Assembly: GCA_033809415.1 (NCBI GenBank)
Contig: JAPXLT010000148.1
Coordinates: 1 to 11,365, forward strand
Reading direction: 5' to 3'
Source of the DNA: JAQVUB01 sp033809415
Lineage (GTDB): Bacteria > Verrucomicrobiota > Lentisphaeria > Oligosphaerales > Oligosphaeraceae
DNA: 11,365 nucleotides
Both the position numbers and the translations under genes were made by a program. The notes beneath the pieces were generated by a model. The model was not told the DNA's origin and made no database searches. It saw only the letters and a list, made by a program, of their open reading frames with translations. Position 1 is the first letter of the stretch. Each line of letters begins with the position of its first letter. This document shows, in pieces, positions 1 to 6,569 of this stretch.

Positions 1-104
1 GGACGGGAGGGCATGCGGTTTAAAAAGTAGCGCAACCGTCCCGGTTGTGATTGATGTTTGCCTTTCGATGCCCGAATGCTCTCCGCTGCAAGAGGCAGGA
101 TGCA

Positions 105-130
105 GGATCGGTCGGATCGGTCGGATCGGC
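105..130. repeat. 9-bp tandem repeat, about 2.9 copies
   Basis: The unit GGATCGGTC occurs at 105-113 and 114-122, and a third copy begins at 123 but ends GGC. It lies in the gene-free left end of the window. No gene is visible in 1-163; besides this repeat there is only a short palindrome (arms 33-38 and 42-47). Function unknown; it may be a slippage product. Confidence 0.8.
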
Positions 131-167
131 ACAATGCTTTGCGCCGTAGGCACTTAACCATGCTTAA

Positions 168-225
168 CCCCAGGCTTTAGCCTGGGGTGAGGAACCCACC
201 CAAAGACAGTGCCTTGTAAAGGCAC
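168..225. repeat. REP-like pair of hairpins
   Basis: Two perfect palindromes lie 21 bp apart. The first has arms CCCCAGGC (168-175) and GCCTGGGG (180-187) with loop TTTA. The second has arms GTGCCTT (209-215) and AAGGCAC (219-225) with loop GTA. Paired short GC-rich palindromes of this kind resemble REP/BIME elements mobilised by REP-associated tyrosine transposases; that link is inferred from the shape, and no transposase is in the window. The pair lies downstream of the ASCH gene and could also protect or end that transcript, although no T-tract follows either hairpin on the minus strand. Confidence 0.55.
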
Positions 226-369
226 CACAATCAGACGGATCATCTTGACAAGTGATTGTATGCCAATTACTTGAAGCTTTCTCTTCAGAAAAATCTTTCT
301 GAAAAAACAAGAAGTCGAGTGATAGTATTACGGAAAGTTTTTTTGTTTTTGTGATATGAAAGCCGTTCA

Positions 370-816
370 TCATACATTCCCCGGTGATTTACGCTTGCTG
401 GCAGATGCTAATGCTTTTAGAATAAAGTTTGTGTCACGAGAATTCAAATAACAAAAGGACTGCGGAGCAACCTTGCAACTAGTCAGTTCAGAGATTTTCA
501 GCGGTATGGATAATTCATAAACACTGCCCAGTGCAAAAGCCCCTGCATGTTTATGCCCGGAAAAATAGTCAGTGTAAAATTTGTAAGTGATACCGGAACC
601 GTAAGAGGTATCCGTCCAAATCTTAGACGGAGTGTCAACTAAACGCCCAGCAACTTCTGCAACAGCTACCACCCTTTTAGTTGGAGCAGTGCAGTACAAC
701 ACTAAATGCGAAATAGCCTGCACCGGCATAATTTTTCGATACTCAAACACCTTGGTACCAGAAAGAATACCAGCAACAAACTCAGGAAGAATGGAAATTA
801 ATATGGCGTTACTCAT
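370..816 (-). CDS. ASCH/PUA-like domain protein
   Basis: A 148-aa protein. Its N-terminal half has the look of an ASCH (PUA-like) beta-barrel: a hydrophobic strand at residues 3-9, the segment LSGTKVFEYRK at 18-28 matching the usual 'I..G.K..E.R' signature, then two strands at 37-42 and 48-55. ASCH domains are thought to bind RNA or modified nucleotides and some have nuclease or deaminating relatives; no reaction can be assigned here. The ATG at 816 has an AGGAG (826-822) 5 nt upstream. That Shine-Dalgarno overlaps the TAG stop of the preceding 543-aa gene, leaving 8 bases between the two, so the pair is almost certainly co-transcribed and probably coupled. It is the last gene of the hsdM-led operon. 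Some ASCH and related EVE proteins sit in defence loci, which fits the neighbours. The family call is fairly secure, the role unknown. Confidence 0.75.
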   Translation of the reverse strand: MSNAILISILPEFVAGILSGTKVFEYRKIMPVQAISHLVLYCTAPTKRVVAVAEVAGRLVDTPSKIWTDTSYGSGITYKFYTDYFSGHKHAGAFALGSVYELSIPLKISELTSCKVAPQSFCYLNSRDTNFILKALASASKRKSPGNV

Positions 817-824
817 TGGAACTC

Positions 825-2456
825 CTATTCCTGAGAATTTAATAAGCCGTCTTGAACGACTTTAGTCAGGAATTCAAGAAGATCGTTGGCTCTTCTCAGA
901 ATTTCTCCAAAAACCGCTACTAAAGAACCGGATGTGACGCCAAACTCATCAGCTATTTTTTGATAATCACTTCCTTTCCTATGAGCTACTCCCGTTGACC
1001 TGAGATTTTGAAGCTTACGTAGAAAATCTATATGTTCTTCATAGCTGTTTATATTGAGAAGTTGAAAAACTTTCTCCAAGCGACTAATGCTTCCTTTGAT
1101 GTTGGGTCTGTCTTTATCTGGAATTAATTTGTTGAGCTGTTTCTCATTAAGAGAGTCAACCAGTATTTTGGCAAGAGACAATATTAACTCATCAAATTCA
1201 CTTTGCTCTTCAGTAGCCGGAATTCGAATAGACGACAAGTGGTGTGAGTCTTCTGGGCGAAAAGGGAGCAGTAATTGCCATGTAAGTATTTTCGTGCAGG
1301 CATCATTGAGGGCATTGTAACGCCCTTTGAAAATATGGTCAAGTTGATTAGAATCAGTAAATTCACCCAAAATTTGTCTTTTGTAATATACATCACTTAT
1401 TGTGCCCTCGGGTGCTATGTTATGACTTTTCCAATGCAATTGTTCTTCGTAAGGCAAGGTACATCCCAAATCTCCAAGCCAAACACAAACTTTATCTAAA
1501 TGGTGATTATCAATCTGTAGTCCCCACAACGAGCCACAGCGAAGATAGTTATCCTCAACCGAAAATTTGCTGGGCTTTCTATAATATTTATCCAACACCT
1601 CTTTTCGAAAATGCACCGGTGTGAAATAGTTAGGGGCTTCCGGATTGGCTGAGTATGTAATGTTATCGCCATCGTCATTAACTGCGATAATAAAATCAGC
1701 ATATTGATCCGACTCCTCTTGCGCAAATCCCCACATGCCGCTTTGGGATTTTGGAAGCGGGGCAATCATCTTTTTACCAAGCAACCTGCTATAACCATTG
1801 ACGTTGGCACAACGAATATCTCCAAAACCCAAAGCCCAACACTCTGATTCATTATGAACCACTTTGTTGTCAGCTAAAGACAGACCGAGTTGTTCGAGTG
1901 GTTGTTGGGAATATTCACGGTAATAAAACTGAATCGCCAGATGCATTTCCTTAATGGCCAGAAATTGACGAATCTCTTTAAGGCGAATTTGTATTTCGTG
2001 TTCTCTGAGAACAGCAACCACCTCTTCAACGCCATTATCATCGATCTTAATATACTTATTTTCTTTGGTATCATGGAAAAGATTGTGAAAGAGGCGGAAT
2101 TCCTCATTAATTTCTTTATAACTAGGACGTATTCCATGAAATTCGCGATCAAATATCAGGGGCTCAATTCCCCGATCTGATCCGTAGCGATAATAGGTCG
2201 GAACATCGACACCATTTTCGTAATGAACAATTGCTCTAGGTTTACCATCGTCATGTGATAAATCCCAAGCGGTATTAACCAAACATTTCTTAACTTCAGA
2301 ATTAGGAATCAAAGCGCAATAAATACCATGATTATGATGTCCTTCAGAACTATCAGAATAATAAACCGTAACCATCTCATTCATTAGGGTTTTCTTAAAG
2401 ATCTTTTCCAGATTCTGCTCTTGCATGAGACGTATCTTGTCTTGTCTTTGAGTCAT
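825..2456 (-). CDS. Unknown 543-aa protein with HEPN-like C-terminal motif
   Basis: I do not recognise a named family. The start is set at the ATG 2456: GAGG (2466-2463) lies 6 nt upstream and the ATG follows the hsdS TAA by one base; an upstream in-frame TTG at 2480 lies inside hsdS and looks false. The protein is soluble, with no signal peptide or membrane segment. Residues 1-25 are charged and helical, residues 145-185 form a long charged helix, and the middle (200-350) is Trp- and Gly-rich and mixed alpha/beta. Residues 415-540 are almost all helical and contain NLRSTGVAH (484-492), an R486-x5-H492 pattern. HEPN ribonuclease toxins use an R-x4-6-H motif in a C-terminal helical bundle, as in ApeA-type proteins, so an HEPN-like effector is a reasonable inference but not proven. 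Base composition is clearly AT-richer than hsdM, suggesting separate acquisition. Confidence 0.85.
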   Translation of the reverse strand: MTQRQDKIRLMQEQNLEKIFKKTLMNEMVTVYYSDSSEGHHNHGIYCALIPNSEVKKCLVNTAWDLSHDDGKPRAIVHYENGVDVPTYYRYGSDRGIEPLIFDREFHGIRPSYKEINEEFRLFHNLFHDTKENKYIKIDDNGVEEVVAVLREHEIQIRLKEIRQFLAIKEMHLAIQFYYREYSQQPLEQLGLSLADNKVVHNESECWALGFGDIRCANVNGYSRLLGKKMIAPLPKSQSGMWGFAQEESDQYADFIIAVNDDGDNITYSANPEAPNYFTPVHFRKEVLDKYYRKPSKFSVEDNYLRCGSLWGLQIDNHHLDKVCVWLGDLGCTLPYEEQLHWKSHNIAPEGTISDVYYKRQILGEFTDSNQLDHIFKGRYNALNDACTKILTWQLLLPFRPEDSHHLSSIRIPATEEQSEFDELILSLAKILVDSLNEKQLNKLIPDKDRPNIKGSISRLEKVFQLLNINSYEEHIDFLRKLQNLRSTGVAHRKGSDYQKIADEFGVTSGSLVAVFGEILRRANDLLEFLTKVVQDGLLNSQE

Positions 2457-2457
2457 A

Positions 2458-3636
2458 TTAAACCTCTTTGTGTTGGTCAATGATTTCGGGTTTGATTCGC
2501 CATTCGCCGGTGAGCATTTTCTGCATTAGACCGCGCTTCTGGGCTTTGTATTTGTCCGCAAGCTGTTTCAGTAGGTCAATTTCGTGTTGAACTGTGGTCA
2601 ATGCTTCTGCAATTTGTTCTTGTTCCTCCGGCAGAGGCCAAAATACGCGTAAGTTCTTCATATCTTTCGAATAAACATGTGGCTGTGCTCCCCCTGACTG
2701 AAGAGCATAGATTTTATGCTGTATTGATTTAAGGGTAAAATAAAGAAATTTTGTCGCCCCTTCCACTGAGTAAAGCACATTACAATCAGATGCCCATATT
2801 GGGTAATCGTGGTACCACACGAAACCTGCATATGCGCCAGATGCACTTACGGTAATCGTGGGCATTGTATGTGTCGGTCGATTTGTAAAATATGCGTATG
2901 TCTGACCGCCAGCCACAACCGGGATGTCGCCTTTAATAATAGATTTTTTTGTTAAAGCCTTGCCTTTCTCGACGTTAATTTCTTTGCCAAACAAATCCCC
3001 CAGCCGCACCTTTTTCCGTGTATTCCGTGTGTTCTGTGGTTCTGAAATTAGCTTCCTCAACAGCCATTGAAACTTTTTTCCCTTCGCCTGAATCAACCGT
3101 TCAGTTTTCTCAATGGCCTCATCCCAGGTGGATAGCAGGTCGGCAATAGCCTTTTGTTCGGGGAGCGGTGGGAGCGTGATAGGCATTTTTGATATTATTT
3201 CGGTATTCAGATTCAGCATTGTCTGACCGAGAGCGTTTCTTTCAAGCCATTTACCAACAGAATCCAATTGCAAATACTGATGTAAATAACCTGGAAAGAC
3301 ATCGTTTCTCATTCTGGCTCTAAGACAGCCACTGCCGCATATCCAGCTATTGTTTTCATCACGAGCAACACCAATCCGCCGTAAATCCCCCCTCCTTGGA
3401 AAGATTATATCGCCGGAAATTATTTTATGTTTTTTTAGCTTCCGTGCTTTGGTTTCAGAAATTCTAGCAACAGTCTCGCTTGAAAGAAATCCTCCAAGAA
3501 TATCTTTCGGCATAACGACAGGAATACCGACATCCACATATTCCTCGGCTTTCAGTTGGCTCCCAAATGGACCTGTTTGAATTCCTTCGGGGATAGCAAT
3601 ATCCTCAAGAAGAATTTGATTGTATGGTCTACTCAT
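2458..3636 (-). CDS. hsdS: Type I restriction-modification specificity subunit HsdS
   Basis: A 392-aa DNA-recognition subunit that directs HsdM (and HsdR) to a bipartite target. The order is TRD1 (about 1-150, opening with the typical TGPFGSQLK at 21-29), a conserved helix (about 153-197, LPPLPEQKAIADLL), TRD2 (about 210-333) and a second conserved helix (about 334-378, PLPEEQEQIAEAL, ending KMLTGEWRIK). Length and two-TRD layout are complete for the family. The start is the ATG at 3636, with AGGGAGA (3650-3644) upstream; an in-frame TTG at 3747 lies inside a tandem repeat and is rejected. The ATG overlaps a TGA (3635-3633) of an upstream reading frame by 4 bases. Residues 199-209 are encoded by the same 31-bp repeat found between genes elsewhere in the window, inserted exactly in the linker before TRD2. 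Confidence 0.95.
   Translation of the reverse strand: MSRPYNQILLEDIAIPEGIQTGPFGSQLKAEEYVDVGIPVVMPKDILGGFLSSETVARISETKARKLKKHKIISGDIIFPRRGDLRRIGVARDENNSWICGSGCLRARMRNDVFPGYLHQYLQLDSVGKWLERNALGQTMLNLNTEIISKMPITLPPLPEQKAIADLLSTWDEAIEKTERLIQAKGKKFQWLLRKLISEPQNTRNTRKKVRLGDLFGKEINVEKGKALTKKSIIKGDIPVVAGGQTYAYFTNRPTHTMPTITVSASGAYAGFVWYHDYPIWASDCNVLYSVEGATKFLYFTLKSIQHKIYALQSGGAQPHVYSKDMKNLRVFWPLPEEQEQIAEALTTVQHEIDLLKQLADKYKAQKRGLMQKMLTGEWRIKPEIIDQHKEV
3011..3041 (-). repeat. Intergenic-type 31-bp repeat, copy inside hsdS
   Basis: On the minus strand this reads AACCACAGAACACACGG and on into a second GAATACACGG unit and an A-run. It matches the copy at 6416-6446 almost base for base. Here it is read in frame as residues 199-209 of HsdS (PQNTRNTRKK after a Glu), between the first conserved helix and TRD2. 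The 9-bp internal period keeps the frame open. Confidence 0.9.
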
Positions 3637-3660
3637 CGTTGAATCTCCCTGAGTTCGTCG

Positions 3661-3689
3661 ACCATTTTGTTGGCGTCGACGAAATGGTT
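3661..3689 (-). repeat. 29-bp quasi-palindromic repeat, copy 1
   Basis: It matches 26 of 29 bases of a segment inside the dinD-like gene (4580-4608) and has inverted ends ACCATTT/AAATGGT. Read on the minus strand it encodes NHFVDANKMV, against NHFVGVNKMV in the DinD-like protein, in the same codon phase. The frame containing it ends at a TGA (3635-3633) that overlaps the hsdS ATG. Confidence 0.8.
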
Positions 3690-3714
3690 GAAGCAGATTG
3701 TGCAACAAAGCATG

Positions 3715-3796
3715 CACGTCAACCTCGATGTGTTCAAAAAACGGCAAAAAGTATACACGTCAATCTCGATGTGTTCAAAAAACGGCAAAAAGTATA
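3715..3796. repeat. 41-bp tandem direct repeat, two copies
   Basis: Units 3715-3755 and 3756-3796 differ at a single base (AACC versus AATC near the start); CACGTC, the first six bases of the unit, recurs at 3797-3802. The unit length is not a multiple of three and it carries stops in the frame of the small ORF that reads into it from 3945. The junction between the copies joins a -35-like hexamer from one copy to a -10-like hexamer in the other. Confidence 0.9.
3750..3778 (-). promoter_or_regulatory. Predicted sigma70-type promoter for hsdS
   Basis: The -35 is TTGAAC (3778-3773, 4 of 6 to consensus), the spacer is 17 bp (3772-3756) and the -10 is TATACT (3755-3750, 5 of 6). Transcription would begin near 3743, about 107 bases before the hsdS ATG. 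The two hexamers come from different copies of the 41-bp repeat: the outer TATACT (3796-3791) has no good -35, and the inner TTGAAC (3737-3732) faces only CATGCT. This is a prediction from hexamers and spacing. Confidence 0.45.
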
Positions 3797-3945
3797 CACG
3801 TCGCAAGCGACCTGTATATATTCAGCGGGAAGTTGAACAGTTCCTTTAACTGCTTAACCCCCAGTTCCTCCAGTTTTTCCGCCATCTTTGCTTGTGCTAC
3901 CTCTGACATTTTTTCATAAATCTTTGGGTATCGGATATTAGTCAC
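3775..3945 (-). CDS. Small ORF between dinD-like and hsdS, probably truncated
   Basis: A 56-aa frame beginning at GTG 3945 (AAAGGA about 10 nt upstream, 6 bases after the dinD-like stop) and ending at TGA 3775 inside the first 41-bp repeat unit. Residues 10-37 are charged and helical (KMAEKLEELGVKQLKEL), followed by NFPLNIYRSLA; the start looks like genuine coding sequence, while the last six residues (ILFAVF) are repeat-encoded. If the 82 bp between the first and third GACGTG (3802 and 3720) are removed, the frame runs on without a stop for 76 aa through FNHFVDANKMVDELREIQR and ends in a TGA overlapping the hsdS ATG. The best reading is a small operon gene broken by the tandem repeat. I do not recognise the family. 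It could instead be a short unrelated ORF. Confidence 0.4.
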   Translation of the reverse strand: MTNIRYPKIYEKMSEVAQAKMAEKLEELGVKQLKELFNFPLNIYRSLATCILFAVF

Positions 3946-3951
3946 GACTAT

Positions 3952-4800
3952 TTATTCCTTTGGGAGTTCAGATTCTTTAATCAATTTTCTCTCAGCTGAT
4001 TTGACACGTCTTTCCAGTTTTTTGATGTCTTCTTCGGGGGGGAGGTTTTCTGGTTCTATTCCGCGTTTGCCGAGCATATCGCGAACACTGGTATTATTCT
4101 GTACATGTTCGTCAGTGATTGCTCGTTCACCGTAAAGATCATTCTGCCGTACATTGTAATTGGTGATTTCCGTGGCCAGGTTTTTAGCGGCAATAGTTAC
4201 AGTTGGAAGAAAGTCAGCCAATGGTCGATTAGAGGGTGTTTTCAACCTGATTTTCATCTGTGCTGTGGTATGTCCTCCAAACAGAGCGGCATCGCCCTTG
4301 GAACGGATTCGTCCAAAACCCTGATCGTCCACACCGCGTTCATAGATATTTTGGGATAACTCTGTTTCCGACTCAACCAGCCTCTGTCGTGCCTGAAGGC
4401 GTTCCCGCAATAAAATATGTTCTTCAATTAGTTCCTGTCTTCTTGTTTGTAAAGCGAAATAAGTCTGCGCAAAAGCTATTTCGAGTTTACGGGGATCTCC
4501 GTTTTGTGCGATAAGATAACAAGCATATCGGGTGAGCATGATATCTTCAATCATACGTTCTGCCCCTGAGCCAATTTGAACCATTTTGTTGACGCCAACG
4601 AAATGGTTTTGGACCGTAGCTCCGGCATTCTGCGCTGACTCCTTGGCTTTTTCAATAACTTTCAGAAAATTACGCCAATCGGTGTATCCCAAGAGTCCTT
4701 GCAGGTCGCGAGCATACCAAAATTCGATATTTTCATTCTGTACCTGCTGGATAACCGCATTAAACGAGCCAGTAAGCTCTAGGATTGTTTTTTTATCCAT
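3952..4800 (-). CDS. dinD: DinD-like protein (DNA-damage-inducible protein D family)
   Basis: A 282-aa protein of nearly the same length as E. coli DinD (about 274 aa). It has the family landmarks in order: FWYARDLQGLLGY (27-39) and the BRO-N-like helical segment, HFVGVNKMVQIGSGAER (66-82), LTRYACYLIAQNGDPRK (89-105), AFAQTYFALQTRRQEL (109-124), FGRIRSKGDAALFGG (162-176), and a charged coiled tail (255-282). E. coli DinD is SOS-induced and interferes with RecA filaments; that role is family knowledge, not shown here. The ATG overlaps the hsdM stop by one base (TAATG) and is preceded by AGGAG within hsdM, so translation is coupled. I see no promoter or LexA-type box of its own, so expression should follow hsdM rather than DNA damage. 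Its place between hsdM and hsdS suggests an accessory or anti-restriction role for the system. Confidence 0.9.
   Translation of the reverse strand: MDKKTILELTGSFNAVIQQVQNENIEFWYARDLQGLLGYTDWRNFLKVIEKAKESAQNAGATVQNHFVGVNKMVQIGSGAERMIEDIMLTRYACYLIAQNGDPRKLEIAFAQTYFALQTRRQELIEEHILLRERLQARQRLVESETELSQNIYERGVDDQGFGRIRSKGDAALFGGHTTAQMKIRLKTPSNRPLADFLPTVTIAAKNLATEITNYNVRQNDLYGERAITDEHVQNNTSVRDMLGKRGIEPENLPPEEDIKKLERRVKSAERKLIKESELPKE
4580..4608 (-). repeat. 29-bp quasi-palindromic repeat, copy 2 (inside dinD-like gene)
   Basis: This is the partner of 3661-3689, with 26 of 29 bases identical and the same codon phase, coding residues 65-74 of the DinD-like protein. The similarity stops sharply on both sides. 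Because this segment is a normal conserved part of DinD proteins, this copy is likely the older one. Confidence 0.75.
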
Positions 4801-6398
4801 TACGCATTTCTCCTGTTGATTTCCCCCAGCTTCTCCGCCATCCTCACCCGTACTTCTGCCAGTTCTTTTTCCAGGGCGTTTATTTCTGCCTGTACCGCGT
4901 CGATATCGATTTCTTCTTCCTCTTCGAAGGTATCTACGTAGCGGGGGATATTGAGGTTGAATTCGTTTTCCTTGATTTCGGCGACGTCAGCGACGTGGGC
5001 GTATTTTTCTTCTTCGGCCCGTGCGGTATAGGTTTCCATGATCCTGTCGATATGCTCTTCTGCGAGGGTGTTCTGATTTTTGCCCGAGACAAACTCACGG
5101 CTGGCGTCGATGAAAAGGACGTTCTTGCATTCTTCACGGGCGCCGCCCCTTTCACGGGCGCGGTCAAAAACCAGGATTGCCACCGGAATATTGGTGGTCT
5201 GGAACAGGTTGCCCGGCAGGCCGATGACGGCATCAAGCAAATTTTCCTCGATCATCTTCCTGCGGATACGACCTTCAGCCGCTCCTCGGAAGAGCACGCC
5301 ATGGGGAACCACTACGGCAACCCGGCCCTCTTTTTCCAGAGCGACTTCCACCATGTGGCTGATAAAGGCCCAGTCGCCTTTGCTCTTAGGCGGCACCCCG
5401 CGCCAGAAACGGTTGTATTGATCGCTTTCGGCATTTTCAGCGCCCCATTTATCCAGCGAGAACGGCGGATTGGCCACTACGCAATTGAATTTCATCAGCC
5501 GATCATTCTCCACTAAAAGCGGACTGTTCAGGGTGTCGCACCATTCAATGCGGGCGCTGTCAAAGCTATGCAAAAACATATTCATGCGGCAAAGCGCCCA
5601 GGTGCTGCCGTTGGACTCCTGACCGAAGAGGGCGAAGTTGCGCTTTTCCTGGGCGTTCTTGGCATTGCGCGCCACCTCGTGTGCAGTCTGGATCAAGAGT
5701 CCGCCTGAGCCACAAGCCGGATCACAGATGCGGTCGCCGGGCTTAGGGGCGGCCAGCCTGGCAACCAGTTCGCTGACTTTCAGCGGAGTAAAGAACTCGC
5801 CGGCCTTTTTGCCGGAATCCGCAGCAAAGCGCTCGATTAGATAGATGTAGGTATTGCCGATGACGTCCTCGGCCACCCGGCTGGGACGCATATCCAATTG
5901 CGGCTTGTTGAAATCTTCCAGCAGCTGCTTGAGACGGCGGTTGCGATCCTTGGTTTTCCCGAGGTTGGCTTCGCTATTGAAGTCGATATTGCGGAAGACT
6001 CCTTCGATCTTGCTCTTGTTGCTCTCTTCAATGTGATCGAGTACAATATTGATCAGCTCGCCGATATTGGCGGCGGAGCGGCGCTCATAGAGGCTGTAGA
6101 ACGTGGCGGGGAATTCATCCAGCAGCGTCTCGATGCCAGTTTCGTCATTCTTTTCGCTGAGCCGCACCATGGGGAGAACAAAACGCTCGCGCTCGAGCTT
6201 GCGGCGGATGCGGACATCGTCATCGCCGTGCAGTTTCCGATATTCTTCGTAGTGATCCTGCCAGACATCGGAGATGTATTTCAAGAACAGCATCACGAGA
6301 ATATAGTCTTTATATTGCGCCGGATCAACAACGCCCCGGAAAGTATCACAGGCCGCCCAGGCCGCATTATTAATATCTTTCTGATCAATCTGGTTCAT
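4800..6398 (-). CDS. hsdM: Type I restriction-modification methyltransferase subunit HsdM
   Basis: A 532-aa N6-adenine methyltransferase, full length for the family; with HsdS it forms the M2S methylase that protects the host target and forms the core of the restriction complex. It shows an N-terminal helical HsdM_N domain (about 8-150), GEFFTP (200-205), the AdoMet-binding motif I DPACGSGG (226-233), the catalytic NPPF (310-313), the IGLPGNLF segment (392-399), and a C-terminal acidic stretch with a coiled coil (about 490-530) that contacts HsdS. All key residues are present. The ATG at 6398 has AGGAG (6410-6406) at 7 nt. It is visibly more GC-rich than the genes that follow it. A long inverted repeat directly upstream may control its leader. 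No hsdR lies in the window. Confidence 0.97.
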   Translation of the reverse strand: MNQIDQKDINNAAWAACDTFRGVVDPAQYKDYILVMLFLKYISDVWQDHYEEYRKLHGDDDVRIRRKLERERFVLPMVRLSEKNDETGIETLLDEFPATFYSLYERRSAANIGELINIVLDHIEESNKSKIEGVFRNIDFNSEANLGKTKDRNRRLKQLLEDFNKPQLDMRPSRVAEDVIGNTYIYLIERFAADSGKKAGEFFTPLKVSELVARLAAPKPGDRICDPACGSGGLLIQTAHEVARNAKNAQEKRNFALFGQESNGSTWALCRMNMFLHSFDSARIEWCDTLNSPLLVENDRLMKFNCVVANPPFSLDKWGAENAESDQYNRFWRGVPPKSKGDWAFISHMVEVALEKEGRVAVVVPHGVLFRGAAEGRIRRKMIEENLLDAVIGLPGNLFQTTNIPVAILVFDRARERGGAREECKNVLFIDASREFVSGKNQNTLAEEHIDRIMETYTARAEEEKYAHVADVAEIKENEFNLNIPRYVDTFEEEEEIDIDAVQAEINALEKELAEVRVRMAEKLGEINRRNA

Positions 6399-6412
6399 GA
6401 CAATACTCCTAA

Positions 6413-6566
6413 TTTAACCACAGAACACACGGAATACACGGAAAATTTTCTATAGGGTTGCTGCTCTGACGGATGCGATTGCGTGCGAATTTGCAGTCTG
6501 GTCTGGTAACCCCATATCACCCATAAAAAATCCTCTTCCGTGTATTCTGTGTATTCTGTGGTTAAA
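6413..6566 (-). promoter_or_regulatory. Large leader hairpin upstream of hsdM
   Basis: Two inverted copies of the intergenic repeat, 6536-6566 and 6413-6443, form a 31-bp stem with one G.U wobble and one A.C mismatch on the minus-strand RNA and a 92-nt loop. The 3' arm ends two bases before the hsdM AGGAG. A transcript reading through from the half-hsdS/GxxExxY pair would carry it. It may hinder read-through, block or expose the ribosome-binding site, or be a target for RNase III. The pairing is seen in the sequence; the regulatory role is inferred. Confidence 0.55.
6416..6507 (+). repeat. Long composite repeat, copy 1
   Basis: It begins with AACCACAGAACACACGG, continues through an A/T tract, then GGGTTGCTGCTCTGACGGAT and a third block ending TTTGCAGTCTGG. 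The same order of blocks is found on the minus strand at 9070-8984 and, with more divergence, on the plus strand at 10578-10658. It fills most of the hsdM leader. Confidence 0.75.
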
Positions 6567-6569
6567 AAA

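Noticed and set aside
284..303. Hairpin TTCAGAAA/TTTCTGAA as operon terminator
   Set aside because: The 8-bp stem is AT-rich and no T-run follows it on the minus strand, so it does not fit an intrinsic terminator.
164..373. 69-codon minus-strand frame starting ATGATG over the ASCH stop
   Set aside because: Its last third is translation of the two REP-like hairpins and the rest has no recognisable protein character. The ATGA overlap with the ASCH stop is suggestive but not enough.
2457..2480. TTG 2480 start for the 543-aa gene
   Set aside because: It lies inside hsdS without a ribosome site, while ATG 2456 has GAGG at 6 nt and follows the hsdS stop by one base.
3637..3747. N-terminal extension of HsdS from TTG 3747
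   Set aside because: The extra 37 residues are translated from the 41-bp repeat and a basic low-quality stretch; ATG 3636 has a good ribosome site and opens directly with the TRD1 sequence.
4785..5516. 243-codon plus-strand frame opposite hsdM
   Set aside because: It is antisense to the conserved HsdM coding sequence and exists because of the high GC there; no protein family is recognisable.
6450..6455. TATAGA on the minus strand as the hsdM -10
   Set aside because: No -35-like hexamer lies 16-18 bp upstream, and the site is inside a repeat copy.
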